Origin: Dehalococcoidia bacterium
Lineage (GTDB): Bacteria; Chloroflexota; Dehalococcoidia; Tepidiformales; Tepidiformaceae
Assembly: GCA_020853755.1 (NCBI GenBank)
Contig: JADYYG010000017.1
Location: forward strand, 62,001 to 126,000
Length of the DNA: 64,000 nt
Reading direction: 5' to 3'
The notes beneath the pieces are model-generated. The model was not told the DNA's origin. It did no database searches and worked only from the letters and a program-made list of their open reading frames with translations. The position numbers and the translations under genes are program-made. Shown piece after piece: positions 16,744-25,437 of this stretch. Position 1 is the stretch's first letter. Each line of letters starts with the position of its first letter.

Positions 16744-17415
16744 ATGAGCGACGAGATTGGGCTGCGAGGCTACCGGGTGCAGGACCCGGCACGAACCCTG
16801 GCCCGCAGGCGCGCGATCATGCTCGCCATGGCCGAGGTCATCATCGAGAAGGGGTACGCGACGACGACCCTCGAAGACGTGGCTGCCCGCATGGGCACGA
16901 GCCGCGCCGTCATCTACTACCAGTTCCGCAGCAAGGAAGACCTCTACGCCGAGATCGTGGTGGAGGCCGTTACCCGCGCCGCGGAGCGCCTCGACGCGAT
17001 CATGGCCCGGGGCGAACCACCGGAGCGCACGCTCTTCGCTGCGCTGCGCGACCTGATTAGTGTCGGCATGGAACCCCTGAACCGGAGCACGCTCATGACC
17101 GGCCGCCCGCGCAGCCTGGCCGACGACGCGCGCGCCCGCATTCGCGGGGTGGACCGCCAGTACGAGCGGCTCCTCACCGAAGTCATCAGGTCCGGCATCG
17201 AAACCGGCGTGTTCATCGACCGGGATCCGCGCTTCCTGCGCTACACGCTGATGTTCGCGGTCAACGGGAACTTCATCTGGCGGCGCCCGGACGGGCCATT
17301 GAAGACGGACTACATCCTCGCCGAACTGCCGCAGATGCTGATGAACTCGGTGCTCGCGCACCCCTGCGACTACCATGCCCACGGCGAAGCGCCGCCACGC
17401 GCGAGCCTCGCCTGA
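16744..17415 (+). CDS. TetR-family transcriptional regulator
   Basis: A 223-residue repressor-type regulator. The helix-turn-helix (TTLEDVAARMGTSRAVIYYQFRS without gaps, about residues 40-62) is canonical, with the family ending KEDLYAEIV. The C-terminal ligand-binding part is about 150 residues. ATG 16744 is 13 bases after a GGGAGG-type site; codons further upstream lack domain similarity. It is divergent from the ABC operon, whose promoter carries a palindrome. Confidence 0.88.
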   Translation: MSDEIGLRGYRVQDPARTLARRRAIMLAMAEVIIEKGYATTTLEDVAARMGTSRAVIYYQFRSKEDLYAEIVVEAVTRAAERLDAIMARGEPPERTLFAALRDLISVGMEPLNRSTLMTGRPRSLADDARARIRGVDRQYERLLTEVIRSGIETGVFIDRDPRFLRYTLMFAVNGNFIWRRPDGPLKTDYILAELPQMLMNSVLAHPCDYHAHGEAPPRASLA

Positions 17416-17500
17416 CGTTGCCGCCCCTTGGCGGCGTTTGGTAGATTGGCGTCCGTCCTTCCATGCAACGGACGTATCTCTATTGACTGCGGGGTGACGC

Positions 17501-18520
17501 ATGCCCAGGCGGCTTGCGGTTTCTGTCGGCTTCACCGGGAGCCCGGAACAGAACAAGGAAATCATCAACCGGATCAAGGTCGCCGAAGAGGTCGGCGTCG
17601 AGGCGGTCTTTACGGCCGAAACGTGGGGACGAGACCAGTTCTCCCTCCTCACCCAGATCGCGCTCCAGACGAGCAAGATCAAGTTCGGCACGGGCATTGC
17701 GCCGGTCTTCGGGCGGTCGCCTGCGGTCCTCGCGATGACGGCGGCGACGCTCGACGAGATCTCCGGCGGGCGCATGATCCTCGGCCTCGGCACCTCGGGC
17801 GACCGGGTCATCGAGCACTGGCACGGCGAGAAGTTCTCCAAGCCGATCCAGCGCACGAAGGAGTACATCGAAATCATCAACATGATGGTTTCGGGCGAGA
17901 AGGTCTTCTACGACGGCCAGATCTACAAGCTCCAGCGTGGCTTCAAGCTGCTCTTCGAGCCCGTGCGCAAGCACATCCCGGTCTACGTCGCCTCCATTTC
18001 GCCGAAGAGCATGCAATCGCTGGCGACCGTGGCCGACGGCTGGATGCCGATCTACTGGCCGAAGTCGAAGTTCCTCGACGGCAAGAAGACGCTGGCCGCG
18101 GCCTCGACGGCAGCAGGCCGGCCGGGCGATGCGGTCGAGTGCGTGGCTTCGCTGACCGTCGTCATCAACCCGGATGAGCAGAAGGCGAAGATGCAGGCAG
18201 CCGGCCCGATCTCCTGGTACGTCACCAACATGGGCGACTTCTACCACGAGATGCTGACGCGCAACGGCTTCGGCGAAGAAGTCGCTGCGATGCGCAAGGT
18301 GGCCGAGACCCACAAGCCGCCGCCATTCGGAACGAACCCCGAACTGATGGCCGCGATGGGCGACCGCATGCTCGAAGAGACCGCCATCTGGGGCGACCTC
18401 GAGACGGTGGCCGCGGGCATCGAGGAGCGCCGCCAGCTCGGCGTCGACCTGCCGAGCATCAGCATGCCCCAGGGCCCGCTGGACCAGGTCGAGCGTATCC
18501 TCGGCACGCTCGTTTCCTAG
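17501..18520 (+). CDS. LLM-class (luciferase-like) flavin oxidoreductase
   Basis: A 339-residue TIM-barrel oxidoreductase of the bacterial-luciferase superfamily, using FMN or F420. Diagnostic segments are AEEVGVEAVFTAETWGRD near the N terminus, GTGIAPVFGRSPAVLAM, and SGGRMILGLGTSGDRVIEHWHG. These resemble F420-dependent members such as mycobacterial-type Mer homologues. The cofactor is not decided by the sequence alone. It is probably monocistronic, ended by the hairpin at 18536-18570. Confidence 0.88.
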   Translation: MPRRLAVSVGFTGSPEQNKEIINRIKVAEEVGVEAVFTAETWGRDQFSLLTQIALQTSKIKFGTGIAPVFGRSPAVLAMTAATLDEISGGRMILGLGTSGDRVIEHWHGEKFSKPIQRTKEYIEIINMMVSGEKVFYDGQIYKLQRGFKLLFEPVRKHIPVYVASISPKSMQSLATVADGWMPIYWPKSKFLDGKKTLAAASTAAGRPGDAVECVASLTVVINPDEQKAKMQAAGPISWYVTNMGDFYHEMLTRNGFGEEVAAMRKVAETHKPPPFGTNPELMAAMGDRMLEETAIWGDLETVAAGIEERRQLGVDLPSISMPQGPLDQVERILGTLVS

Positions 18521-18535
18521 GCTTTCGAATCCGCG

Positions 18536-18570
18536 AGCGGCGCCCGTGCGAAATGACCGCGGGCGCCGCT
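18536..18570 (+). terminator. Hairpin terminator after the LLM oxidoreductase
   Basis: A perfect 11-bp GC stem (18536-18546 with 18560-18570) encloses a 13-base loop. No U-tract follows. Confidence 0.55.
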
Positions 18571-18622
18571 GGCTGGACTCTCTGCACGCCTGCCGCTTGC
18601 CGCACCGGCGTAGGATTCACCC

Positions 18623-18994
18623 ATGACAACAAACCTCGAACTCTGCGAGCAGTTCTTCGCGGCTATCACGCGCGGCGACATCGACGCCGTAGCGGGCTGC
18701 TACGCGCCTAACGCCGTGATCTGGCACAACAACGACGGCATCGAGATGACCCCCGAGCAGAACCTCCGCGCGCTGCGCTGGATCACGAAGAACATGCAGG
18801 ACTTCCGCTACGAAGACGTCCGCCGGTTCGACACCGGGAGCGGGTTCGTGCAGCAGCACACCACCTGCGGCACGACCGCTTCAGGCGCGGCGTTTTCGAT
18901 CCCGGCCTGTGTCGTTGCGCAGGTCGCCGATGGGCGCATCACGCGCCTCGATGAATACCTCGATTCAGCTCAGACGGCGGCACTCACCCGGTGA
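18623..18994 (+). CDS. SnoaL/NTF2-like small protein
   Basis: A 123-residue NTF2-fold protein (LELCEQFFAAITRGDIDAV, then CYAPNAVIWHNNDG), as in SnoaL polyketide cyclases and ketosteroid-isomerase-like enzymes. TAGGAT (18611-18616) lies 6 bases before the ATG, suggesting a leaderless promoter. Its stop overlaps the GTG start of the next gene (GTGA), so the two are translated together. Reaction unknown. Confidence 0.8.
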   Translation: MTTNLELCEQFFAAITRGDIDAVAGCYAPNAVIWHNNDGIEMTPEQNLRALRWITKNMQDFRYEDVRRFDTGSGFVQQHTTCGTTASGAAFSIPACVVAQVADGRITRLDEYLDSAQTAALTR

Positions 18995-19800
18995 CGAGCG
19001 CCGGCGCCCGGCTACGGGCCCTCATGGCACGCGGCTGCGTGACCGCGCCGTTCGTCTTCGATGGCGTGCAGGCGAAGCTGGCCGAAGCGGCGGACTTCGA
19101 AGCCGTCTACATGACCGGCTTCGGGACGGCCGCCTCGTTCGGGCTGCCAGACCTCGGCCTTATCGGCCTCGGTGAGATGTCGGCGAACGCAGCACGCATC
19201 GCAGCGGCGGTCGCCGTGCCGGTCATCGCCGATGCGGACACGGGCTACGGCAACGAATCGAACATCGCCCGTACCGTCGGCCTCTACGAACGCGCGGGCG
19301 TCGCGGCGTTGCACATCGAAGACCAGGACTGGCCGAAGCGCTGCGGCTTCCTCGAAGGAAAGCGCGTCATCCCGCCGGACGAGATGGTGCTGAAGGTGCG
19401 CGCCGCCGTCGCTGCCCGCAGCGACCCCGGCCTCGTCATCATCGCCCGCACCGACGCCCTCCAGCCGAACGGCTGGGACGACGCGGTCGCGCGGGCGAAG
19501 CGGTACCGCGAGGCCGGCGCCGACATGGTGTTCATGGACGGCCTGAAGACGCGGGAACTCGTCGAGCGCGCGGCGCGTGACCTCGACGGCATCCCGCAAC
19601 TCCTGAACTCATGGCTCGTCACCCCGGACGAAGCGCAGGCGATGGGGTTCGCCGTCTACATCCACCTCGGCGTCATGCTGCGCCACTTCCACGACATCCG
19701 GGTCATGCTCGAAGAGTTGCGCGATACCGGCCGCGTGACCGTGCCGCCGGAGGACCTCAGCGTCGAACCGATCACACGCCTGCTCTCCGGCGACGCCTGA
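18991..19800 (+). CDS. Isocitrate lyase/PEP mutase family protein
   Basis: A 269-residue (beta/alpha)8 enzyme of the ICL/PEP-mutase superfamily. The metal-binding DADTGYGN and the flexible-loop KRCGFLEGKR are seen, and the barrel ends typically. The loop cysteine is kept, so C-C bond cleavage of a 2-hydroxy- or methyl-dicarboxylate, as in PrpB or oxaloacetate hydrolase, is more likely than phosphonate chemistry. The SnoaL-type neighbour, coupled by a GTGA overlap, may act on the same substrate; this is inference. Confidence 0.82.
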   Translation: MTSAGARLRALMARGCVTAPFVFDGVQAKLAEAADFEAVYMTGFGTAASFGLPDLGLIGLGEMSANAARIAAAVAVPVIADADTGYGNESNIARTVGLYERAGVAALHIEDQDWPKRCGFLEGKRVIPPDEMVLKVRAAVAARSDPGLVIIARTDALQPNGWDDAVARAKRYREAGADMVFMDGLKTRELVERAARDLDGIPQLLNSWLVTPDEAQAMGFAVYIHLGVMLRHFHDIRVMLEELRDTGRVTVPPEDLSVEPITRLLSGDA

Positions 19801-19890
19801 GGACGCGCCGGCAAGCGAGTATCTGGCATTTTCCAACGGCCCGGCCGTCACCTTTCGTGGTACCTGCGCCATTCGTAGAGTGAATCCGCT

Positions 19891-20487
19891 GTGCGCGATA
19901 CCGAGGTCGAGACAGATGGCCCGCCGGCTGAAGGCTCCCAGCACGCCGAAGCGCTTGCACGCCGCGCTGTCGCCCGTGAGGCGGCTGCATGGGAAGAACT
20001 CTTCGAGCTTCACTACCGCAGCGTCTTCGCGTTCGTGCGCTACCGCCTGCGCTCAGCCGAAGAGGCCGAGGACATCGCCTCGCAGGTCTTCGAAGTGGCC
20101 TATGCCAGCGCCGCCCGCTTCAACTACCAGGGCGTCCCGATCGAAGGCTGGCTCATCGGCATCGCTCGCAACCTCTGCCGTGACTACATCAAGAAGCTTG
20201 GCCGCCGCGGCATCGACGACGAGTTCGACGACTCGCTCGAACTCTCCGCGCCGGACGACACCGCCGCCATCGGACTGCGGCGGGACCTCCTCGAAGCCAT
20301 GCAGGAGCTCACGGGAGACCAGAAAGAGGTCCTCCAGCTTCGCTTCCTGCTCGATAAGTCGGTCGCGGAGACGGCCATGCTGATGCAACGTTCCGAAGAC
20401 GCCGTGAAGAACCTCCAGCGCCGCGCCCTGGCCGCGATGCAGCGCGCCCTCGGCGGCGCCGCCTACACCGAAGGGGGTGGCGGATGA
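19891..20487 (+). CDS. ECF-type RNA polymerase sigma factor
   Basis: A 198-residue sigma-70-family factor. Region 2 (WEELFELHYRSVFAFVRYRL, then EEAEDIASQVFEVAY) and region 4 (LTGDQKEVLQLRFLLDKSVAETAMLM) are both present, with no region 1 or 3. The start is GTG 19891; TAGAGT at 19876-19881 is a possible -10. Its stop overlaps the start of the next gene by ATGA, the usual sigma/anti-sigma coupling. Confidence 0.88.
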   Translation: MRDTEVETDGPPAEGSQHAEALARRAVAREAAAWEELFELHYRSVFAFVRYRLRSAEEAEDIASQVFEVAYASAARFNYQGVPIEGWLIGIARNLCRDYIKKLGRRGIDDEFDDSLELSAPDDTAAIGLRRDLLEAMQELTGDQKEVLQLRFLLDKSVAETAMLMQRSEDAVKNLQRRALAAMQRALGGAAYTEGGGG

Positions 20488-21695
20488 ACCCCGACCGCAT
20501 CGATGCACTGCTCCAACGCAGCCTCGAAACCGGCCGCATCCCCGATGATGCGACTGCCGAGGAGCGCGTCCGACTCGCGCCGCTGCTGGCCGCTGCAGCT
20601 TCGCTCAAGCTCAACGCCACGCAGGTAGCCCAGGAAGCCAACGCGGCCATGCCGACTGCCCGCGCGCGGTTCCAGCGCACCCTCGCCCAGGCGCGCGCCG
20701 CCGAACAGCCGCCGGTTCGCCAGCCTGTCGCCGTGGGCCAATCGCGCGGCGGGCTGCTTTCGCGCTTCACCGGGCGGCGCGGGTTCGCCTTCAGCGGGGC
20801 CATCGCAGCGGCAGTGGTCGTTGCGGTTTTCGCGCTCGTCCTCATCCAGCCATTCGGTACGGTCGAAACGGCCTCGGCGCTCACCGTCGATGACTACGTC
20901 CAGGTCGATGGCGTCGTTTCGGCGAACGATGGGAACACCGTGACGCTGCAGTCGCCCGCTCTTGGGGACATCACCGTCGCGGTGACGGACCAGACGGCCG
21001 TGAGTGACGAACACGGGGAGCGCACGCTCGCCACGCTCAAGCCGGGCGATTCCGTGCTCGTCAGCGGTGTGGTGACGGCACGGCGCGCCATTGCGGCATC
21101 GAACCTGGCTGTGGCCGCGGGCAACGCCACGCCTCCGCCAGAAGCCAGCGCCACACCGAAACTGCTCAAGCAGTACCGGGAAGGCCTGACCGGCCTCGTC
21201 CGCGTCCTCGCGCTTTCGCCGGACGGGAGCCACGCGCGGATCCTCCTCGTGACGCCGCGCGAGCAATTGCTCGTGGACATCGACAAGGCAGCCATGGACC
21301 GGTTCCTCGCCCAGAACCCGCACCCGGTGGGCGCCACCGTCCGGGTCGTCGAGGCGCCGGACCTTCCGAAGGGCGTCTTCCGGCTGGAGGGAGCGCCCGG
21401 GGCCAGCGCTACCCCCGCGCCAGAGGTCACCAGCCCGCAGTTTGAAAACGTTCGCGGCGTGGTGACTGGCCGGACCGGCAACGTCTACATGGTTCGCACC
21501 GATCGCGGCGTGAGCCCGGTCGTGGTCCGCCGGACGACAACGATCCGCGTCGGCGACAGCGGGCTGACGCTCGAGGACGTCCTCGCCGGGTCGCCCGTCG
21601 TCGGTCACGAGGTCTCGGTCTCCGGCAATCCCGACGCGGCAGGCGGGCGCCGGATCTTCGCAACCCTCATCGTCGTGTTAGGAAAGGCGAACTGA
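20484..21695 (+). CDS. Membrane protein with DUF5666-like repeats, probable anti-sigma partner
   Basis: A 403-residue single-pass protein coupled to the sigma gene. Residues 1-90 are soluble and Ala/Arg-rich, and a membrane segment lies at about 100-122 (FSGAIAAAVVVAVFALVL). The exported part contains beta-barrel DUF5666-like units (VDGVVSANDGNTVTLQSP, and again near residues 315-345 and 355-395). The topology fits an anti-sigma factor: cytoplasmic sigma-binding end, external sensor. I see no zinc-binding HxxxCxxC motif, so it would be a non-ZAS type. Confidence 0.65.
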   Translation: MNPDRIDALLQRSLETGRIPDDATAEERVRLAPLLAAAASLKLNATQVAQEANAAMPTARARFQRTLAQARAAEQPPVRQPVAVGQSRGGLLSRFTGRRGFAFSGAIAAAVVVAVFALVLIQPFGTVETASALTVDDYVQVDGVVSANDGNTVTLQSPALGDITVAVTDQTAVSDEHGERTLATLKPGDSVLVSGVVTARRAIAASNLAVAAGNATPPPEASATPKLLKQYREGLTGLVRVLALSPDGSHARILLVTPREQLLVDIDKAAMDRFLAQNPHPVGATVRVVEAPDLPKGVFRLEGAPGASATPAPEVTSPQFENVRGVVTGRTGNVYMVRTDRGVSPVVVRRTTTIRVGDSGLTLEDVLAGSPVVGHEVSVSGNPDAAGGRRIFATLIVVLGKAN

Positions 21696-21776
21696 CCCGG
21701 GCCACGCCCGTGCGCTTGAGTCCACCGGGTGCAGGGCCGAACCTTAGAACGATCCCCTTCCCGAAGGTTCGCCCTC

Positions 21777-22829
21777 ATGGCTGATTCGCAGGCCCGCTGG
21801 CTCGTCACCGGCGGCACTGGCTTCCTTGGTTCCCACATCGCCCGGCGGCTCATCGCCGACGGCATTCACCCCGTGCTCTTCGACATCGCGCCCCTCCCGC
21901 CGGATGACGACGACATCAAGGACCAGGTGACGGTCATCGACGGCGACGTCCAGGACCGCGAGGCCATCCGTGCTGCGCTCGAAGGCGTCTCGCACGTCAT
22001 CCACACCGCGGCGGCGCTGCCCATCCAGGTGTCGAAGAAGAAGATCTACGCCTCCAACGTCCGCGGCACGCGCTACGTCCTCCACGAGGCGCTGCAGGCC
22101 GGGGTGAAGCGCGTGGTGTTCATCTCCAGCACGGCCGTCTACGGCGTGCCGAAGGTGCACCCCATCGACGAAGAGTCGCCGATGATCCCGCTCGGCCACT
22201 ACGGCTCATCCAAGGTGGAAGCGGAGAAGATCTGCCACCAGTACCAGCAGCGCGGGCTCGAGGTGAACATCATCCGGCCGAAGACGTTCCTCGGCACCGG
22301 GCGGCTCGGCGTCTTCGAGATCCTCTTCGAATGGATCGCCGAGGGACGCCGCATCCCACTCCTCGGCAACGGCGAAAACCACTACCAGCTGCTCGAAGTG
22401 ACCGACCTCGTCGACGGCATCGTGAAGGCGGCGACGGTCGAAGGCGTGGCCAACGAGACGATGAACATCGGCGCGGACCGCTACCAGACCCTGAACCAGG
22501 ACATGCAGGCGCTGTTCGACCACGCGAATTCGGGTTCGAGGTTGTGGCACCTGCCGGCGCGGCCTGGCGAGTTCGCCCTCCGCGGGCTTGAACTGGCGCA
22601 CCTCTCGCCCCTCGCCGCCTGGCACTACGGCACGATGTGGCGCGATTCGTACGTGGAAGTGGACAAGGCGAAGCGCCTGCTCGGCTGGCAGCCGCAGTAT
22701 TCGAACGCGGAAGCGCTCATCCGCGCCTGGGACTGGTACGTAGAGAACAAGGGCCGCTACGACACCGGCGTGACCCACCGCGTGGCCTGGCAGAAGGGCG
22801 CCCTCGCCATCATGCGCCGAATCGCCTGA
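21777..22829 (+). CDS. NAD-dependent epimerase/dehydratase (extended SDR)
   Basis: A 350-residue extended short-chain dehydrogenase. It has the nucleotide motif TGGTGFLG (11-18), the SSTAVYG strand and the catalytic Tyr142-x-x-x-Lys146 in HYGSSK. The C-terminal substrate domain has the RPKTFLGTGRLG and NYGENHYQLL-type elements (GNGENHYQLLEV), as in sugar-nucleotide or 3-beta-hydroxysteroid-like epimerases. ATG 21777 directly precedes the fold; no strong ribosome-binding site. The substrate is open. Confidence 0.85.
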   Translation: MADSQARWLVTGGTGFLGSHIARRLIADGIHPVLFDIAPLPPDDDDIKDQVTVIDGDVQDREAIRAALEGVSHVIHTAAALPIQVSKKKIYASNVRGTRYVLHEALQAGVKRVVFISSTAVYGVPKVHPIDEESPMIPLGHYGSSKVEAEKICHQYQQRGLEVNIIRPKTFLGTGRLGVFEILFEWIAEGRRIPLLGNGENHYQLLEVTDLVDGIVKAATVEGVANETMNIGADRYQTLNQDMQALFDHANSGSRLWHLPARPGEFALRGLELAHLSPLAAWHYGTMWRDSYVEVDKAKRLLGWQPQYSNAEALIRAWDWYVENKGRYDTGVTHRVAWQKGALAIMRRIA

Positions 22830-22873
22830 GGCAACCCGCGTAGAATCGCCTCCACTACTTGCGGAGGCCTGCC

Positions 22874-23440
22874 ATGACCAGCCCGAACATCCCCAACCTC
22901 CCCGGCATGGGGAACGCGCCAACCATGCAGGCGCAGCTTTCGACCGTGACGAACCGCGTGCTGCTCTACTGCGACCGTGCCGTTGAGGGCCTCACGGTCG
23001 AGCAGTTCTGTGACACCCGCGGCGGCGTGACCAACAGCATCGGCTGGGACGTCTGGCACGTGGTCCGGACGATCGACAACATCATCCACTTCGTTTTCGA
23101 ACGGGAGCAGCCGGCCTGGCTCCAGCAGTCGTTCCATGAACGCTGGAACCTGCCGAAGGTGGACCAGGGTACCGGGCAGGATCCGGACGACGCCTACAGC
23201 ATGCGCTTCCCCGAGCCTGCCGAGTTCAAGCTGTACACGAAAGCGGTCCGCGAAGCCGTCACACCGCGCATCGCCGGCATGAGCGACGCCTACCTCGCAG
23301 AAGTGCAGGTCATCCGGCCGTGGGGGCCAATCCCGCGGGTAGAGGCCATCCTCCACGGGCTCATCGGGCACGGAAACGGGCACCTCGGGCGAGCGAGCTA
23401 CGCGCGGACGTTGTTCGGCCTCGAGGGCCTTCCATACTGA
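22874..23440 (+). CDS. DinB-like protein, second copy
   Basis: A 188-residue four-helix protein with the DinB_2 layout. Likely metal histidines are in DVWHVVRTIDNIIHF and GLIGHGNGHLGR. A GGAGG site precedes ATG 22874, and TAGAAT (22842-22847) is a likely -10 with a leader of about 20 bases. It shares the general histidine layout with the protein at 1242-1772, but the two are not close copies. Function unknown. Confidence 0.65.
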   Translation: MTSPNIPNLPGMGNAPTMQAQLSTVTNRVLLYCDRAVEGLTVEQFCDTRGGVTNSIGWDVWHVVRTIDNIIHFVFEREQPAWLQQSFHERWNLPKVDQGTGQDPDDAYSMRFPEPAEFKLYTKAVREAVTPRIAGMSDAYLAEVQVIRPWGPIPRVEAILHGLIGHGNGHLGRASYARTLFGLEGLPY

Positions 23441-23484
23441 GCTGTGCGGGCGGGGAGTCCCCCGAAACGGGCGTCTCTGCCACG

Positions 23485-24123
23485 ATGGTGCGAATGGCGT
23501 TTCGCAAGCTTCTCGGCGGCGGCGGGCCGCGCTTCGCGGCGGACTGGTTGGTGGTCGGCCTCGGCAACCCCGGCGAGCAGTACGCGCGGACACGCCACAA
23601 CGTGGGCTGGTGGGTGATCAACACTCTCGCGAAACGCGCCCACACCCAGCCGAAGACGACCGGCTCACTGATGGCCATCGGGGTCGGCGACCTGCAAGGG
23701 CAGCGCATCGCCCTCGTGAAGCCGAAGACCTACGTGAACCTGAGCGGCCGCGCAGTCACCCAGGCGCTCCAGTGGACCGGCACGGACATCGCGCACACCA
23801 TCATTCTTTATGACGAGTTGGACCTGAACGTTGGCGCCCTGCGGATCCGGGCTGGCGGCGGGCACGGAGGCCACAACGGCCTCAAGAGCATCGGCCAGGC
23901 CGAGGGCCTCGAGTTCGTCCGGATCCGCGTCGGCATCGGCCGGCCGCACATCAACGGCGAACCTACATGGGACCCGGAGCACGTCGGCCCGTGGGTGCTT
24001 GGCGCGCCGCACGGCGAGGACAAGCGCCTCCTCGACGAGGCGGTGGAACTGGCCGCCGATGCAGTCGAATGCATCATGACCGACGGCGTCGACGTGGCCG
24101 GGAGCCGCTACAACCGGCGCTGA
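23485..24123 (+). CDS. pth: Peptidyl-tRNA hydrolase
   Basis: A 212-residue protein that releases peptides from stalled peptidyl-tRNA. The catalytic His38 is in GLGNPGEQYARTRHNVGW, and the family motif LYDELDLNVGALRIR with GGGHGGHNGLKSI is complete. The start may be ATG 23485 or ATG 23494; CACGAT at 23481-23486 would be a near-consensus -10 for the second. The 15-20 residues before the conserved core are longer than usual. Confidence 0.93.
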   Translation: MVRMAFRKLLGGGGPRFAADWLVVGLGNPGEQYARTRHNVGWWVINTLAKRAHTQPKTTGSLMAIGVGDLQGQRIALVKPKTYVNLSGRAVTQALQWTGTDIAHTIILYDELDLNVGALRIRAGGGHGGHNGLKSIGQAEGLEFVRIRVGIGRPHINGEPTWDPEHVGPWVLGAPHGEDKRLLDEAVELAADAVECIMTDGVDVAGSRYNRR

Positions 24124-24159
24124 TTGCGGCGCGCGAAGGTGACGGCCATACTCGCCGGC

Positions 24160-25437
24160 ATGCCTGAACGCGCCGCTCTCCTCGGCGGAGAACCCGCCGT
24201 CTCCGCCCCCACGCCGCCCTGGCCGCTGGTCGATGCCGAAACGCTCGCCGCCATCACGAAGGTGATCACCGAGGAGACGCTCTGCCCGGTCGGCGCGGAG
24301 GGTACGCAGGGGGATTTCGAGCGCCGGTTCGCCGAGATGCACGGCCGCAGGTACGGGCTGGCCGTCAACGGCGGCACGGCGGCGCTCATGCTGGCGCTTC
24401 ACGGCGCTGGCGTCCTCCCCGGCGACGAGGTCATCGCCTCACCGTTCACCTGGGGCGCCTCCGTCAGCTGCATCCTCCAGAACCTCGCCATCCCGGTCTT
24501 CGCGGATATCGATCCGCACACGTTCACGCTCGACCCGGATTCCATCGAGGCGCGCATCACGCCGCGAACGAAGGCGATCGTGGTCGTCCACATCTTCGGG
24601 TTCCCGGCGGACATGACGCGCATTATGGAGGTGGCGAACCGTCACGGCCTCGCCGTCATCGAAGACGCCGCGCAGGCGCACGGCGGCAAGCATGCCGGCC
24701 GCTACCTTGGGTCATGGGGCACGGTCGGAGCGTTTTCGTTGCAGGCTTCGAAGAACCTGACCGGCGGCGAAGGCGGCATCCTGATCTGCGACGACCGCGC
24801 CGTGTACGAACGGGCGATGAGCATGGGCACGCACCCGCAACGGCTGTACGCGGAACTCGAACTGCCCGAATTCCGCGAGAAGATTGACAGCCTGGCATTC
24901 AACTACCGGATGCATAGCATGTCGGCGGCGATGGCGAACTCGCAGCTCCAGTACCTCGAAGGCTGGACACTCGCCCGCGGCCGCAACGCCCTGCGCCTCT
25001 ACGAAAGCGTGCGCGACCTGCCGTTCCTGGAGATTCCGCCGCCGCTCCTCGAAACGGACCGGCACGCCTACTACAACATCCCGTTTACCTACCGGCCGGG
25101 CGTCATCCCGCTTTCGCGCGACGAGTTCGTGCAGGCGCTGAAAGCTGAGCGCGTCGACGGGAACGTCTATGTCCGTGTCCCGCTCTACCTGCGGAAGCGC
25201 TTCCAGGAGCACGACTACTTCGGGCGTGGCTACCCGTGGGCCATCTCGGAGACCCCGTTGGTCTACCGGAAGGGCGACTGCCCGGTGGCCGAAGCGATGG
25301 CGCAGGTCGAGTTCCAGGTCGACGGAAACTACTACGAAGACGCGCCGGAATTGATGGCCCAGATCGGGGCGGCCATGCGGAAGGTCGGCGAGAACGCAGC
25401 GGCGCTCCGGGAGTGGTTCGACGCGAAGAAGGGTTAA
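24160..25437 (+). CDS. DegT/DnrJ/EryC1/StrS-type aminotransferase
   Basis: A 425-residue PLP enzyme of the sugar aminotransferase/dehydratase family. Lys198 in SLQASKNLTGGEGG binds PLP, and Asp169 in VIEDAAQAHGG contacts its pyridine nitrogen. ATG 24160 is favoured over TTG 24124: CATACT (24147-24152) lies 7 bases upstream. It follows pth by 36 bases. These enzymes usually aminate keto sugars for cell-surface glycans or antibiotics, but no such cluster is seen here. It overlaps the convergent gene at 25434 by 4 bases. Confidence 0.86.
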   Translation: MPERAALLGGEPAVSAPTPPWPLVDAETLAAITKVITEETLCPVGAEGTQGDFERRFAEMHGRRYGLAVNGGTAALMLALHGAGVLPGDEVIASPFTWGASVSCILQNLAIPVFADIDPHTFTLDPDSIEARITPRTKAIVVVHIFGFPADMTRIMEVANRHGLAVIEDAAQAHGGKHAGRYLGSWGTVGAFSLQASKNLTGGEGGILICDDRAVYERAMSMGTHPQRLYAELELPEFREKIDSLAFNYRMHSMSAAMANSQLQYLEGWTLARGRNALRLYESVRDLPFLEIPPPLLETDRHAYYNIPFTYRPGVIPLSRDEFVQALKAERVDGNVYVRVPLYLRKRFQEHDYFGRGYPWAISETPLVYRKGDCPVAEAMAQVEFQVDGNYYEDAPELMAQIGAAMRKVGENAAALREWFDAKKG

